NCBI GenBank assembly: GCA_028279305.1
Contig: JANQOA010000372.1
Coordinates: forward strand, 1 to 64,000
Direction: 5' to 3'
DNA from: Pseudomonadales bacterium
Lineage (GTDB): Bacteria; Pseudomonadota; Gammaproteobacteria; Pseudomonadales; Azotimanducaceae
DNA: 64,000 bases
A program made the position numbers and the translations under genes. The notes under the pieces were generated by a model. The model had not been told where the DNA came from, did no database searches, and saw only the letters and a list, made by a program, of their open reading frames with translations. Positions 19,662-28,650 of the stretch are shown piece by piece. The first letter of the stretch is position 1. The number at the start of each line of letters is the position of its first letter.

Positions 19662-19916
19662 GTGCTGTCGATGTCGGGGGCTGACAAGTGCGAGCAGCCG
19701 CGGCTGCAGCTGCTTGAGCGGTTGCTGGAAGGCCACTTCAAAACGGCGTTGGGCGCTGTGGAGGGCGCTATAACGGTCGCCGTGGAATCTGACGATCTTT
19801 TTGCTACTACGCGGAGTTGTTATCAACTGCTCAGCGAATCCCAGGACGAATTTTTGTCGCAGATCACGTTGTACAGGCTGCAACAGCAGGTGAATGCCGC
19901 GGGAAAACGTCGTTAG
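19662..19916 (+). CDS. Small helical hypothetical protein
   Basis: GTG start 3 bp after upstream stop; similar layout to 23306..23599 protein (HFKTALGAVEGAITVAV...DEFLSQITLYRL). Confidence 0.55.
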   Translation: MLSMSGADKCEQPRLQLLERLLEGHFKTALGAVEGAITVAVESDDLFATTRSCYQLLSESQDEFLSQITLYRLQQQVNAAGKRR

Positions 19917-19930
19917 TCAATCGTACGCGC

Positions 19931-19952
19931 CCTCGTTGATGTTTCGTTGATA
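19931..19952 (+). promoter_or_regulatory. 11-bp direct repeat site C (CCTCGTTGATG TTTCGTTGATA)
   Basis: Two adjacent 11-bp units in the intergenic region before the 20365 regulator. Confidence 0.55.
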
Positions 19953-20364
19953 CCCGTGGGGCAGGTTAATTTATAGTTGTACCGGCAAAAAGTGGAGATG
20001 TCTGGAGATGGACAACGCGTGCAGCCCAATGGGGCTGTTAGTGGTTTGCTGGTTACTGGTGCAGCTTTGGATAGTTTGCTTCTATGTGGTTGTATATCTG
20101 CGGAAATCAACATCGGGGGCCGCATGTGCAAGCAAGGACCGCCGCGTGAGCCTGGGCCGGCGTGAATTGGCGGCCCGGTTCAGGACCGTTAAAAACTGGT
20201 GATCTAAAACCCGCAATATTCTCCTAAAGTAGCCCTGGATGAGGGGGAAGAAACTAACGTTGAGGTCAACACTGTTTTTTCTTCCATCTTGGACGCTAAA
20301 CAAGATTGCGTATATGCAATGCATTTGTTAATTTTTCAACGAACATAGTTGCGGCAGGATATTA

Positions 20365-23292
20365 GTGGACTACGCAGAAGAAGGGTCGGTAAACGTAACA
20401 CCTTTGGGTTGTATCTCCGTAGGCAATGTACTCATCGATGTGGAGGGGTATTTCCTGCGGCGCGGGGATGCAATTGTAAGGCTCGAACCCAGATCATGGG
20501 ATGTCTTGCTGTATCTGGTCAGGAACCCCGGCAAACTGGTCAGTAAGCAGGAACTGGTGGATGAAGTGTGGCGCGGTGCGGTGGTCAGTGATGCCGCTGT
20601 CAGCCAGGCTATGTTGAGAGTAAGGGCGGCTGTGGGTGACTCGTCGAAACAGCCGTCATATGTGGAAACGGTTCCGCGCAAGGGCTATCGCCTGATTGCC
20701 GAGGTCAGCGCTGATCACAGCGCGTTGTTCAGGCGCGCACAGCCGCTGCAGGATGTGCCTGCGGATTTGAACGCCGTTTCTGAACCAATTGTCGGGCGGG
20801 CGGAGCAACTGCGGATGCTCGCCGGGTTATGGCGGCAGGTTAAACTGGGTAAACCCCAAGTAGTCTTTGTAGATGGTGATGCGGGTGTTGGGAAGTCTGA
20901 ATTGGTCAGGGTTCTGGTTAAACATCTGGCGTCGCAGCAGGGTAGTGGCGGGATGTCGGTGGCCAAGACATTTTGTGCTGAAGGTATTGGCCCGAACCAG
21001 GCTTACATGCCTGTTTACGATCTCATATCCGGGTATGGCAAGCAGAGTGATGAAGCCGCCCGTTTGCTCTACGACATGGCCCCTTCCTGGGTTAGCGGCG
21101 CGGGCCTGTTATTGGCAGCCGAACCGGGTTTAAACGCAAAAACCGGCGCGCCGGTGCCGGCGGAGTTGGTTCTGTTGTTGCGCTCTCTGGCGCAGCTCAC
21201 ACCGTTGATGTTGGTAGTGGAGGATATCCAATGGTGTGATGTGGCTTCGCTGGAGCTGCTCGATAAGCTCATCAACGAAATGGGCAATGGGGAAAGGATG
21301 ATGTTGATCACCACGCGCCGCACGGGTGTAGGTCAGTCCGCTGCCGTGGAGGAGTCGGTTGCAAAGCTGCTTGATCATCAAATTTGTCACAAACTTTCGC
21401 TGGAATCTCTGAGTGAAGACGAAACCGGGCACTTGGTGACTCGGCAGCTGCAGATGCAACAAGGCAGCGCCGCACACCTGTGCCGGCTTGTATGGCATTG
21501 GACCGGAGGGAACCCGTTTTATGTCCACACGCTGGTTGATTATCTGCAGCACAAGAAACATGTTCAGGCACTGGTCAGCGCCAGCGTGGACAACCTTGAA
21601 ACCATTCCACTGCCATCGACGCTGGTGGAGGCGGTCGGAAAACAATACGCTGCGCTTTCGTATTCCGAGCAGAAGCTGATGGCGGCCGCAAGTGTGGCGG
21701 GTATGTTGTTTTCTGTCCGACAGCTTGTTGCCCTGCAGACTTATCACGGGCTGGAGAAGAAGCAAGTTATAGATATGCTGTCGGGTTTGCAGCGGTCGCG
21801 GGTGCTTCGCGGCACTGTTGACGGCATTGAAGCCGACTCCCAACTTACCTTCAGCAATGCGCTTTACCGCCAGGTTGTTTACGATCACATCCGTGATTCC
21901 GAGCGCCGTCAACTGCATTTTTTGACCGCGGTGCACCTGCAGACAGATGCCCAGCCGGGTAGTGAGCTGGCAGCCGTTATCGGACATCACTTTGTCGGCG
22001 CCGGGCTGATTGAAAAAGCGATCCCGTATCTGAAAAAAGCTGCGCGGAAAATGCGGCTGCTGGGCGCCGAATCCCATGCAGCACAATACCTGCGGCAGAT
22101 TCTGGCACTGCTGCCGCACGTCAGCAGCGCGGATCTCAGAGACCGGGAAGAGCTGGAAGCCCGAGTGGAACTGCTGGGAACGTCACTAAAGGTGGTTAAT
22201 GGTGCGGATACCGCTCAGGAAGTTTCCCGCCTGTTTGAGTTGATGGAGCGGGATATTCCGAGGGAATTTCGTTTTTCCTGTCTCGCCAGCACATTCAACT
22301 CCATATTTATGTTAAGACGCGGCGATCTTGCTCGTCCGGTTGCAGATGCACTGAAGCAGCTCACCGATCGGTCTTCAGATCCATGGGAGCTGTTGGTCAG
22401 GGATTGGTCTGTGGGCCGTTTAAGTTTCATGCGTGGCGAAATAAGCGATGCGTTGGCCACATGCACAAAAGTCAAACGTAAACTGAATAAGATTCCTTCA
22501 GGCCAAAACCATTCTGAACATAAATTGCATGCCTTTAAAAGAAGCGTGAACGGTCAGCTTGCATGGCTGCACCTGTTTCAGGGTAATCACGACCGTGCGC
22601 TCACCACAGTAGAGCAACTCAGCAGCGCAAGATCGCTGGCACCCGGCGAGTATGTGGCGTTGACTCAATCGCGTGCAGCCATCTGTATGCTGGCTGGGGA
22701 CCTCGCTGGAGTAGAGCGCAGCCTTCGTGACATGCATGAAATAAGTCAAGAGTTGGGCCATGCCAGCGTCTGGCGTACCAGCGATTTCTTTCAGTTCTGG
22801 GCGGATGCGATTCATGGTGAGGTTGAGCTTAGTGATAATGCAGCAAAAAGTATGTGGCAGGATTTTATCTCCAAGCCGTCGCTCAGTTACTCGCTGGTCA
22901 GCGTCCTGGCGCTGCTTGACGGCCTGATCATTGCGGGTAAGGACAGCTTGGCGTTGGAGTTTACAACCCGCCTGCTCAGCGATCTGGACCGCATTTGCTA
23001 CCATGTTGCTCATCCCGAACTTCTGCGCCTGCAGGCTTGCGCGCTGGTTGGATGCGGCGACCCGATTTTAATAGAGTTTGACAACGAAACGCACCGCTAT
23101 CCCGGCCTGCCTGTTAACTGGGCTGACGTTTCGGGGGACGAGCGGGTGTTCAGCCTTCTGGAGCGGGCAAGGAGGTTGTCTAATGGTCAGGGTAACCGGC
23201 TGTGGCTGGAACGTGTGAATGCGACATTGGCTTGGGTCAATGGGGAACTGGAGACCCGGCCGGCGGGCTGGCCGCAGCGGGCGAAACTGTAA
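20365..23292 (+). CDS. OmpR/CadC-type winged-helix regulator fused to AAA ATPase and TPR-like region (copy 1)
   Basis: wHTH: LEPRSWDVLLYLVRNPGKLVSKQELVDEVWRGAVVSDAAVSQAMLRVRAAVGD..YVETVPRKGYRLIA; Walker A VDGDAGVGKSELVRV; Walker B LMLVVEDIQWCD. Confidence 0.9.
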   Translation: MDYAEEGSVNVTPLGCISVGNVLIDVEGYFLRRGDAIVRLEPRSWDVLLYLVRNPGKLVSKQELVDEVWRGAVVSDAAVSQAMLRVRAAVGDSSKQPSYVETVPRKGYRLIAEVSADHSALFRRAQPLQDVPADLNAVSEPIVGRAEQLRMLAGLWRQVKLGKPQVVFVDGDAGVGKSELVRVLVKHLASQQGSGGMSVAKTFCAEGIGPNQAYMPVYDLISGYGKQSDEAARLLYDMAPSWVSGAGLLLAAEPGLNAKTGAPVPAELVLLLRSLAQLTPLMLVVEDIQWCDVASLELLDKLINEMGNGERMMLITTRRTGVGQSAAVEESVAKLLDHQICHKLSLESLSEDETGHLVTRQLQMQQGSAAHLCRLVWHWTGGNPFYVHTLVDYLQHKKHVQALVSASVDNLETIPLPSTLVEAVGKQYAALSYSEQKLMAAASVAGMLFSVRQLVALQTYHGLEKKQVIDMLSGLQRSRVLRGTVDGIEADSQLTFSNALYRQVVYDHIRDSERRQLHFLTAVHLQTDAQPGSELAAVIGHHFVGAGLIEKAIPYLKKAARKMRLLGAESHAAQYLRQILALLPHVSSADLRDREELEARVELLGTSLKVVNGADTAQEVSRLFELMERDIPREFRFSCLASTFNSIFMLRRGDLARPVADALKQLTDRSSDPWELLVRDWSVGRLSFMRGEISDALATCTKVKRKLNKIPSGQNHSEHKLHAFKRSVNGQLAWLHLFQGNHDRALTTVEQLSSARSLAPGEYVALTQSRAAICMLAGDLAGVERSLRDMHEISQELGHASVWRTSDFFQFWADAIHGEVELSDNAAKSMWQDFISKPSLSYSLVSVLALLDGLIIAGKDSLALEFTTRLLSDLDRICYHVAHPELLRLQACALVGCGDPILIEFDNETHRYPGLPVNWADVSGDERVFSLLERARRLSNGQGNRLWLERVNATLAWVNGELETRPAGWPQRAKL

Positions 23293-23305
23293 CCCGGTGC
23301 CGATG

Positions 23306-23599
23306 TTACGGTACGGCCTTGTGTTGCGCAGCAGCGTCGTTTATGTGGCGTGCTGATACTTGGGTCAGAAATCTGTTGTATTCAGCGGTGAGGTTTTCCA
23401 GTGCTGATGCCACGGGATTGTTAGGGTTATCACCGTAATAAACCAGAGCAATTCTGGCGGCCGCGCGCATTTCGCCCATAGCGGCCTGTAAGTGTGCATC
23501 GACAAACAGTTCGGCCTCAGTCAGGCGCGGTGCGTTGATTTTGCCCAATTCTGCATTACCGGGCTCTTGGTGTGTTGTACGGTCTGAAGGAGTGATCAT
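23306..23599 (-). CDS. Small helical hypothetical protein
   Basis: HLQAAMGEMRAAARIALVYYG..YNRFLTQVSARHI; aligns by eye to 19662..19916 protein. Confidence 0.5.
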   Translation of the reverse strand: MITPSDRTTHQEPGNAELGKINAPRLTEAELFVDAHLQAAMGEMRAAARIALVYYGDNPNNPVASALENLTAEYNRFLTQVSARHINDAAAQHKAVP

Positions 23600-23638
23600 C
23601 TTTTATTTTTCATCTTTCATTTTTGATCTTTTATTTTT
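23597..23638. repeat. 14-bp A/T-rich direct repeat x3
   Basis: CATCTTTTATTTTT / CATCTTTCATTTTT / GATCTTTTATTTTT abutting start of 23306..23599(-). Confidence 0.85.
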
Positions 23639-23713
23639 GATGAAAGGTTAGTTTTGATGGGTCGTGTTTGGCTGCTGCCCGTACTCAAAATGTAAGCTTC
23701 TGAAAAGCGCTCG

Positions 23714-23735
23714 TCACAACAAAGATTCAACGAAC
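23714..23735 (-). promoter_or_regulatory. 11-bp direct repeat site D, minus strand (GTTCGTTGAAT CTTTGTTGTGA)
   Basis: Reverse complement of TCACAACAAAGATTCAACGAAC. Confidence 0.5.
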
Positions 23736-23777
23736 AGCAAATAAATAATTGCCGTTGGGTTTGAAGTTGGTTGTTAC

Positions 23778-23936
23778 ATGGGCAAGAGCTTCCGTGACAA
23801 TGTCAGTCTCAAGAAATGGAAAAAAAGAGCAACAAAGCAACAACAAAAAAAGGAACAACAAAAAAAGGAACAACAAAAAAAGGAGCAACAAAAAAAGGAG
23901 CAACAAAAAGAACAACAAAAGGAATCAAGGAGTTAA
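23778..23936 (+). CDS. Candidate 52-aa basic small protein MGKSFRDNVSLKKWKKRATKQQQ(KKEQQ)n..ESRS
   Basis: ATG at 23778, TAA at 23934-23936; below the ORF-track length cut-off; SD of next gene embedded in its 3' end. Confidence 0.45.
   Translation: MGKSFRDNVSLKKWKKRATKQQQKKEQQKKEQQKKEQQKKEQQKEQQKESRS
23841..23924 (+). repeat. 15-bp tandem repeat x4 followed by 12-bp variant x2 (QQKKE / QQKE)
   Basis: CAACAAAAAAAGGAA x2, CAACAAAAAAAGGAG x2, CAACAAAAAGAA, CAACAAAAGGAA. Confidence 0.95.
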
Positions 23937-23942
23937 CAGATT

Positions 23943-26900
23943 TTGCCGGGTATACGTCAGTTGAAAAAATCCAGTCAGGAACTACCCTCCGCGAATTTAC
24001 CGTCTTCAAAAGTAAAAGTTGCCGGTTTGTTTGTTGATTTGTCGGCGCAAACGCTGAAAACCGAGGATGGGCAGAACAGAGATATCGAGCCACGTGCCTG
24101 GGAACTGCTGACACATTTTATTCGTAATCCCGGGGTTTTGCTGTCGAAAACAGACCTGCGGCGGGATGTCTGGGATGGCGTTGTGGTCAGTGATGCGGCG
24201 ATTAGCCAGGCGGTCTTGCGTATTCGTGCGGTGCTGGGCGATTCCTCGGCTGATCCAAAATTTATCGAAACCATTCACAGGCGCGGCTACCGCCTTATTG
24301 CGCCTCTTGAGTTCTACTCGTCAGCGCAATTTAGCGAGAAAATAAGCGATGTCCGGCACGAGTGGTTATCCGGGTCAGACCTGCCTGATGACGGGCAGGC
24401 GTTGCATCCGCAGCAGGGTAGCCGGGCTGTTGCTGCGCGTGCGGATCAAGCGGAAGAGGCGGAAAAGGCTGATAAAGCATCCGAAGTTGTGAGGTTGCCC
24501 GCCGCGTCTGCCGGCGCTGATTTTGGTGCGCGGGAAAATGTCCTCATGCAGATGGAAGCCGCGTTACCGGCGGTTGATTTGCCAGCGCGGATGTCAGCCC
24601 AGCGGGAATCTGAAGTGCTGCCGGCTGGCATCTATGGACGGCAGGACGAAATGGACCAACTGAAAGATGCCTGGGCTTCAGTGCTGCGGGGCGGGTGTGA
24701 GTACGTCTTTTTGCAGGGAGACAGGGGCATCGGTAAAAGTGCCCTGATAGATGCTTTTGCGGATTGGTTGCATGCAGCCACTCCGGGCAAGGGTTGGTAC
24801 CTGGCCAGGGTAAACTGCGTTGACAATACCGGCCGCGAAGCCGCTTACCAACCCGTTTTCCGCGTCCTGCAGAACCTCTACAGCCATGATCCGGAGTTGA
24901 TCGCAGTAGCCCAGCAGTATGCTCAGGGCTGGCTGAAGAACCTGCTGACCAACCAGGAGAGTTTGGGGGAAGAACCCGGCAGATATTCTAATGCCGGTCT
25001 TTATCGGCAGGCCATTGATGCGCTGAACGCGATAGCCAAACTCCGGCCGTTGATTATTGTCATGGAAGACCTTCAATGGGCGGACGCCGCCAGTCTGGCA
25101 TTAATTGATTACATCATTCAGTCCCGGGGTGTGCGCGGTATGCTGTTCCTCGGTTCGTGGCGCAGTGCGCAGAAGAAACAGCGCGACACACTGACACCTG
25201 CGGCAACCGTTGATCAGTCGCCGCTGCCTGACCGCTTTGACGGGCAGTTTACGGAGCGGAGTCTGATCGCCGGTGTGGAAGAGATGACCCGCCGGTTGTT
25301 AGCGCGGCGCTATTGCAAGCTCATTCGGTTGCAGGGCATCAGCCGGCTTGAAGTAGAGCGTATTATCAGTGCGGTGGAACCTGAGCTTGAACTTCAGCCG
25401 CAAATGGTTGAATTTATCTGGCGCTGGACTGGTGGTAATCCTCTGTTTGTGAAAGCCCTCGTCAGTCATCTGCGGGGCCGGGGAGGCGCCGACCTCAGTC
25501 CGCAGCGCCTGGAGGAAATTGCTTTACCAGCGGTTTTGCAGGATGCGGTGGAAAGCAACTTGCTCGCCTTGGGTGCCGCGGAGCGTGAGGTGCTTGCCGC
25601 TGCGAGTATCGCTTCGGAAAGTTTTTCCATCAACATGTTGCAGGTCATGCTGACTGAGGACGATGGCGCTGGGTGGCAGTCAGACCAGATCGGATATGTT
25701 TGTGATCTGCTTATTGAAAAAGACATATTTAAGGTTGTTGAACATACCGGTTTTGAGCATGGCTCCGGCGTTTCCAGTCAATATCGATTTGCAAATTCCC
25801 TTTACCGCCGCGTCGTGTACGAAAACCTGCCTAGGCGTAAACGGCGTAAGCTGCACCTGACTCTGGCACACTTGTTGTCTGAACAGTCGGGGGTGTTGGA
25901 CAGTAACCATGCGGACGAACTGGCCCATCACTTTGAGCGCGGCGGTGACACGCTGCGTGCTACCCAGGCCCAAATTCAATCGGGTGAGATAGCATTCCGG
26001 CGCCGTGCCTATAGCGAAGCGTTGCACCACTTCCAAGCCGCGTTGGCGACCTCTTCGTTAATGCCCCCGTCTGCGGACCGCAGCAGGGGCGAACTGGGGT
26101 TACGGGTGAAAATTGCATTCGTTTACTCTTTCTTGAGCGGCCGCATCGAGGGTGAACTGAACATGCAGGCAGCGCTGGCGATGGTGAACAACCTGGATGA
26201 CAGCCGCGAAAGTTTCAAGTTGCTGTGTTACCTGTACCGCGTGGTCTTTTTCGAAGGCATCGTGTTGGACGCGGAGCCGTTGGTGGAGAAGATCCGGCGT
26301 TTAGGCCAACAGTTTGGTGATCATCTGGCCCTGATGAGGGCCGAGTTGGCTATGGCCGGCCACATGTTTTTGAAAGGTCAGGTTGAAACCTCGGCCAGCC
26401 TGGTTGCAAGTGGATTTGAACACTTCCACGATGTCACGGAGAGCGAAGTGCTCCTGGACAGGAATGAGCCGCGCAAAGCAGGTGCCGGCGACCCAAGTGC
26501 GCGCAGCTGGAAATCAGATATATTGGACGCGTCATATGGCTCGCCCCATAGTCTGGGCATGCGTTTTGGCGGCCTGCGGATTTTGTTGAGTTTGTTTTTG
26601 CAGGATACAGCTTCAGCAATGGAAATGAGCAAGGGGCTGTATGACAGCGCCCGCTCCGGTAACAGCGAGCAGGCTCAGGCTTGGGCGCTGTACCTGCTGC
26701 TGCTGGTAAAGTTCTTTGCCGGCAGTACGGCTCGTGAACAGGATGGCGGACAGGCTGGTGCCGAGGATGAATTGGAGATGGTGCGTGCACTCAAAGCCGT
26801 GGTGTCCGCGGAGTTTGTTGGGTTGGACGTCTGCCTGGAACTCTACGCGTCATCCTTGTCAGCGGAAGCAAAGGGTTTTCAGGTCAGCCGATTGGAGCAA

Positions 26901-27233
26901 GCCTGGATGGGTTATTCCAGGGTAAAAAATTCCGCAATGTATCCGGTGGGTGGCGTGATGGCGGCTGAAGCGGCACTGGCGGCCGGTGCTTATGATCTGG
27001 GTTTAGAAATTGTTGAGTCGGCTTTAGAGCACGCGGACGCTACGGGTGTGCGTTGGCTCGATGCGGAGTTTCTACGCCTCAAGGCCGTGCTGCTGAGTCA
27101 CGCTGCAACCGATATGGCAGACGAAGTGGTGCCGTTGCTGCAGCAGGCGTTAACTTTGTCCCGTTCGCAGCGGAACAAATTCTGGCAGCAGCGCATCAAT
27201 AACACCGCGGCGCAGCTGTCGGTAGATCTCTAG
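23943..27233 (+). CDS. OmpR/CadC-type winged-helix regulator fused to AAA ATPase and TPR-like region (copy 2)
   Basis: TTG start with SD AAGGAG; IEPRAWELLTHFIRNPGVLLSKTDLRRDVWDGVVVSDAAISQAVLRIRAVLGD; Walker A LQGDRGIGKSALIDAF; IIVMEDLQWAD. Confidence 0.9.
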   Translation: MPGIRQLKKSSQELPSANLPSSKVKVAGLFVDLSAQTLKTEDGQNRDIEPRAWELLTHFIRNPGVLLSKTDLRRDVWDGVVVSDAAISQAVLRIRAVLGDSSADPKFIETIHRRGYRLIAPLEFYSSAQFSEKISDVRHEWLSGSDLPDDGQALHPQQGSRAVAARADQAEEAEKADKASEVVRLPAASAGADFGARENVLMQMEAALPAVDLPARMSAQRESEVLPAGIYGRQDEMDQLKDAWASVLRGGCEYVFLQGDRGIGKSALIDAFADWLHAATPGKGWYLARVNCVDNTGREAAYQPVFRVLQNLYSHDPELIAVAQQYAQGWLKNLLTNQESLGEEPGRYSNAGLYRQAIDALNAIAKLRPLIIVMEDLQWADAASLALIDYIIQSRGVRGMLFLGSWRSAQKKQRDTLTPAATVDQSPLPDRFDGQFTERSLIAGVEEMTRRLLARRYCKLIRLQGISRLEVERIISAVEPELELQPQMVEFIWRWTGGNPLFVKALVSHLRGRGGADLSPQRLEEIALPAVLQDAVESNLLALGAAEREVLAAASIASESFSINMLQVMLTEDDGAGWQSDQIGYVCDLLIEKDIFKVVEHTGFEHGSGVSSQYRFANSLYRRVVYENLPRRKRRKLHLTLAHLLSEQSGVLDSNHADELAHHFERGGDTLRATQAQIQSGEIAFRRRAYSEALHHFQAALATSSLMPPSADRSRGELGLRVKIAFVYSFLSGRIEGELNMQAALAMVNNLDDSRESFKLLCYLYRVVFFEGIVLDAEPLVEKIRRLGQQFGDHLALMRAELAMAGHMFLKGQVETSASLVASGFEHFHDVTESEVLLDRNEPRKAGAGDPSARSWKSDILDASYGSPHSLGMRFGGLRILLSLFLQDTASAMEMSKGLYDSARSGNSEQAQAWALYLLLLVKFFAGSTAREQDGGQAGAEDELEMVRALKAVVSAEFVGLDVCLELYASSLSAEAKGFQVSRLEQAWMGYSRVKNSAMYPVGGVMAAEAALAAGAYDLGLEIVESALEHADATGVRWLDAEFLRLKAVLLSHAATDMADEVVPLLQQALTLSRSQRNKFWQQRINNTAAQLSVDL

Positions 27234-27234
27234 G

Positions 27235-27432
27235 TTGCGCCAGTTGTTGGGGTTGGCAGCGGCAATAACCCTGGGTGCGGGCCTGATCTCAGTGCTCAGT
27301 CTGCTTTGCTCAGCATGGAGTCCTGCCCGCTTCATTCCCCATCTGGTCTATTTTTCCATGTTCAGTGGTATGGTATTCGTGTTGGCCGCAGTGATAGCGG
27401 TATATCAGGCGCTGACAGGTTGCGCAGGTTAA
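27235..27432 (+). CDS. Small two-TM membrane protein
   Basis: TTG start 1 bp after the preceding stop; two hydrophobic segments. Confidence 0.45.
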   Translation: MRQLLGLAAAITLGAGLISVLSLLCSAWSPARFIPHLVYFSMFSGMVFVLAAVIAVYQALTGCAG

Positions 27433-27489
27433 TTCCGGCGCGCGAATGCATGATGGGCCCGGTTAGGGTCCGAAGGTGCGGGGGAGAAC

Positions 27490-28482
27490 ATGGCCATGCT
27501 GGCGGGTACGAGCCGGGGTGTTTACAAAGTTACGGATGCTGGTGCGCAACACGTATTGGCAGGGCGGGGTGTGTGGGAGATTACCGCTGCAGGTGATTAC
27601 CTGTTTGCCGGGACAGGTGCCGGGTTGTATCGCTCAGCGAATCAGGGTGCCGACTGGGAATTGAGCGGTCTGGCGGACCGTGCGGTATGGCAGGTTCGCG
27701 CCGATCGGAACGGCGAACTTTATGCGGGCACCCAGCCGGCGGGCTTGTTTCACAGCGCTGACGGCGGTGACAATTGGTTGGAGGTGCAAACCTTCAGCGC
27801 TGCTCCTGAAGCTGAGCACTGGTGTATTCCCGTGGATCCGCCGCAACCGGGTCAGGCCCGGGCTTTGGTGATAGATAGACAAAACCCGAAGCGCTTGTGG
27901 GTGGGTGTCGAAGTGGGTGGCATAATGCATACCGATGACGCGGGTAATGCCTGGCGCCTCGATCTGCCGGGAGACAACCCGGACATTCATATGATGTTTG
28001 CGCACCCGGAAAACCCGGACATATTGTTCGTCTCCACGGGTTACGGCAGGCTGGATGGTGTAGCCGAGATGGTTGAAGGTAATGCCGGAGTATTCCGCTC
28101 GGAGGACGCTGGTGAGAGTTGGGAGTATGCCTGGCATGGCATCACACCCCGCTACTCCAGGCCGATGTGCATTGATCCGCGGCCGCCATTTTCGCTGACG
28201 GTCGCCAGCGCACCCGATGCTTTTTCAAGCTATAAACGGGCGGTTGGCGCCGGTGCCATGCTGTTCCGTTCCGACGACGGCGGCCGCAGCTGGCGCAGCT
28301 TGTGTGACTCCGCGCACAGTCCTTCCGCGGTCAATTTCCACGGTCTTCAGCCGGACCCGCAGCAGCCTGGCGGCGTGGTGGTCGGCACCGACAACGGAGA
28401 AATCTGGCGGGTTTCAGCGGACAGTAAATGGCAACAAGTTTGCGCAGATCTGCCGGCTGTGCTGTCCTTACTGCCGGAATAA
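27490..28482 (+). CDS. BNR/sialidase-like beta-propeller protein
   Basis: Repeated GLYRSANQGADWE, GLFHSADGGDNW, GVFRSEDAGESW, MLFRSDDGGRSW (Asp-box pattern). Confidence 0.85.
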   Translation: MAMLAGTSRGVYKVTDAGAQHVLAGRGVWEITAAGDYLFAGTGAGLYRSANQGADWELSGLADRAVWQVRADRNGELYAGTQPAGLFHSADGGDNWLEVQTFSAAPEAEHWCIPVDPPQPGQARALVIDRQNPKRLWVGVEVGGIMHTDDAGNAWRLDLPGDNPDIHMMFAHPENPDILFVSTGYGRLDGVAEMVEGNAGVFRSEDAGESWEYAWHGITPRYSRPMCIDPRPPFSLTVASAPDAFSSYKRAVGAGAMLFRSDDGGRSWRSLCDSAHSPSAVNFHGLQPDPQQPGGVVVGTDNGEIWRVSADSKWQQVCADLPAVLSLLPE

Positions 28483-28650
28483 ATTCTGTGTGATCAGATT
28501 GGCGGCTGTTTTCAGCGCCGCGCGCTAGAATGCACCCAGGCGTAAACCTGGCAGGTGCAGTTTTGACCGAATCGAACACTTAACGGAGCTGATAAGTGGG
28601 CTGAAGACGCCCGATGGCGGCCCCCGTACCGCAGCAATACCAAGACAAAA

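Noticed and set aside
21130-22119. 329-aa minus-strand ORF opposite the first wHTH-AAA gene
   Set aside because: Antisense shadow; coding signal (Walker motifs, TPR-like region) is on the plus strand.
23597-23924. Possible CRISPR array
   Set aside because: Repeats are 12-15 bp, contiguous and without unique spacers.
23749-23964. NNKKR-repeat and TTKKG-repeat ORFs in the other two frames of the 15-bp repeat
   Set aside because: Repeat leaves all frames open; the 23778 frame has the best start/stop placement relative to the next gene, so the others were not called.
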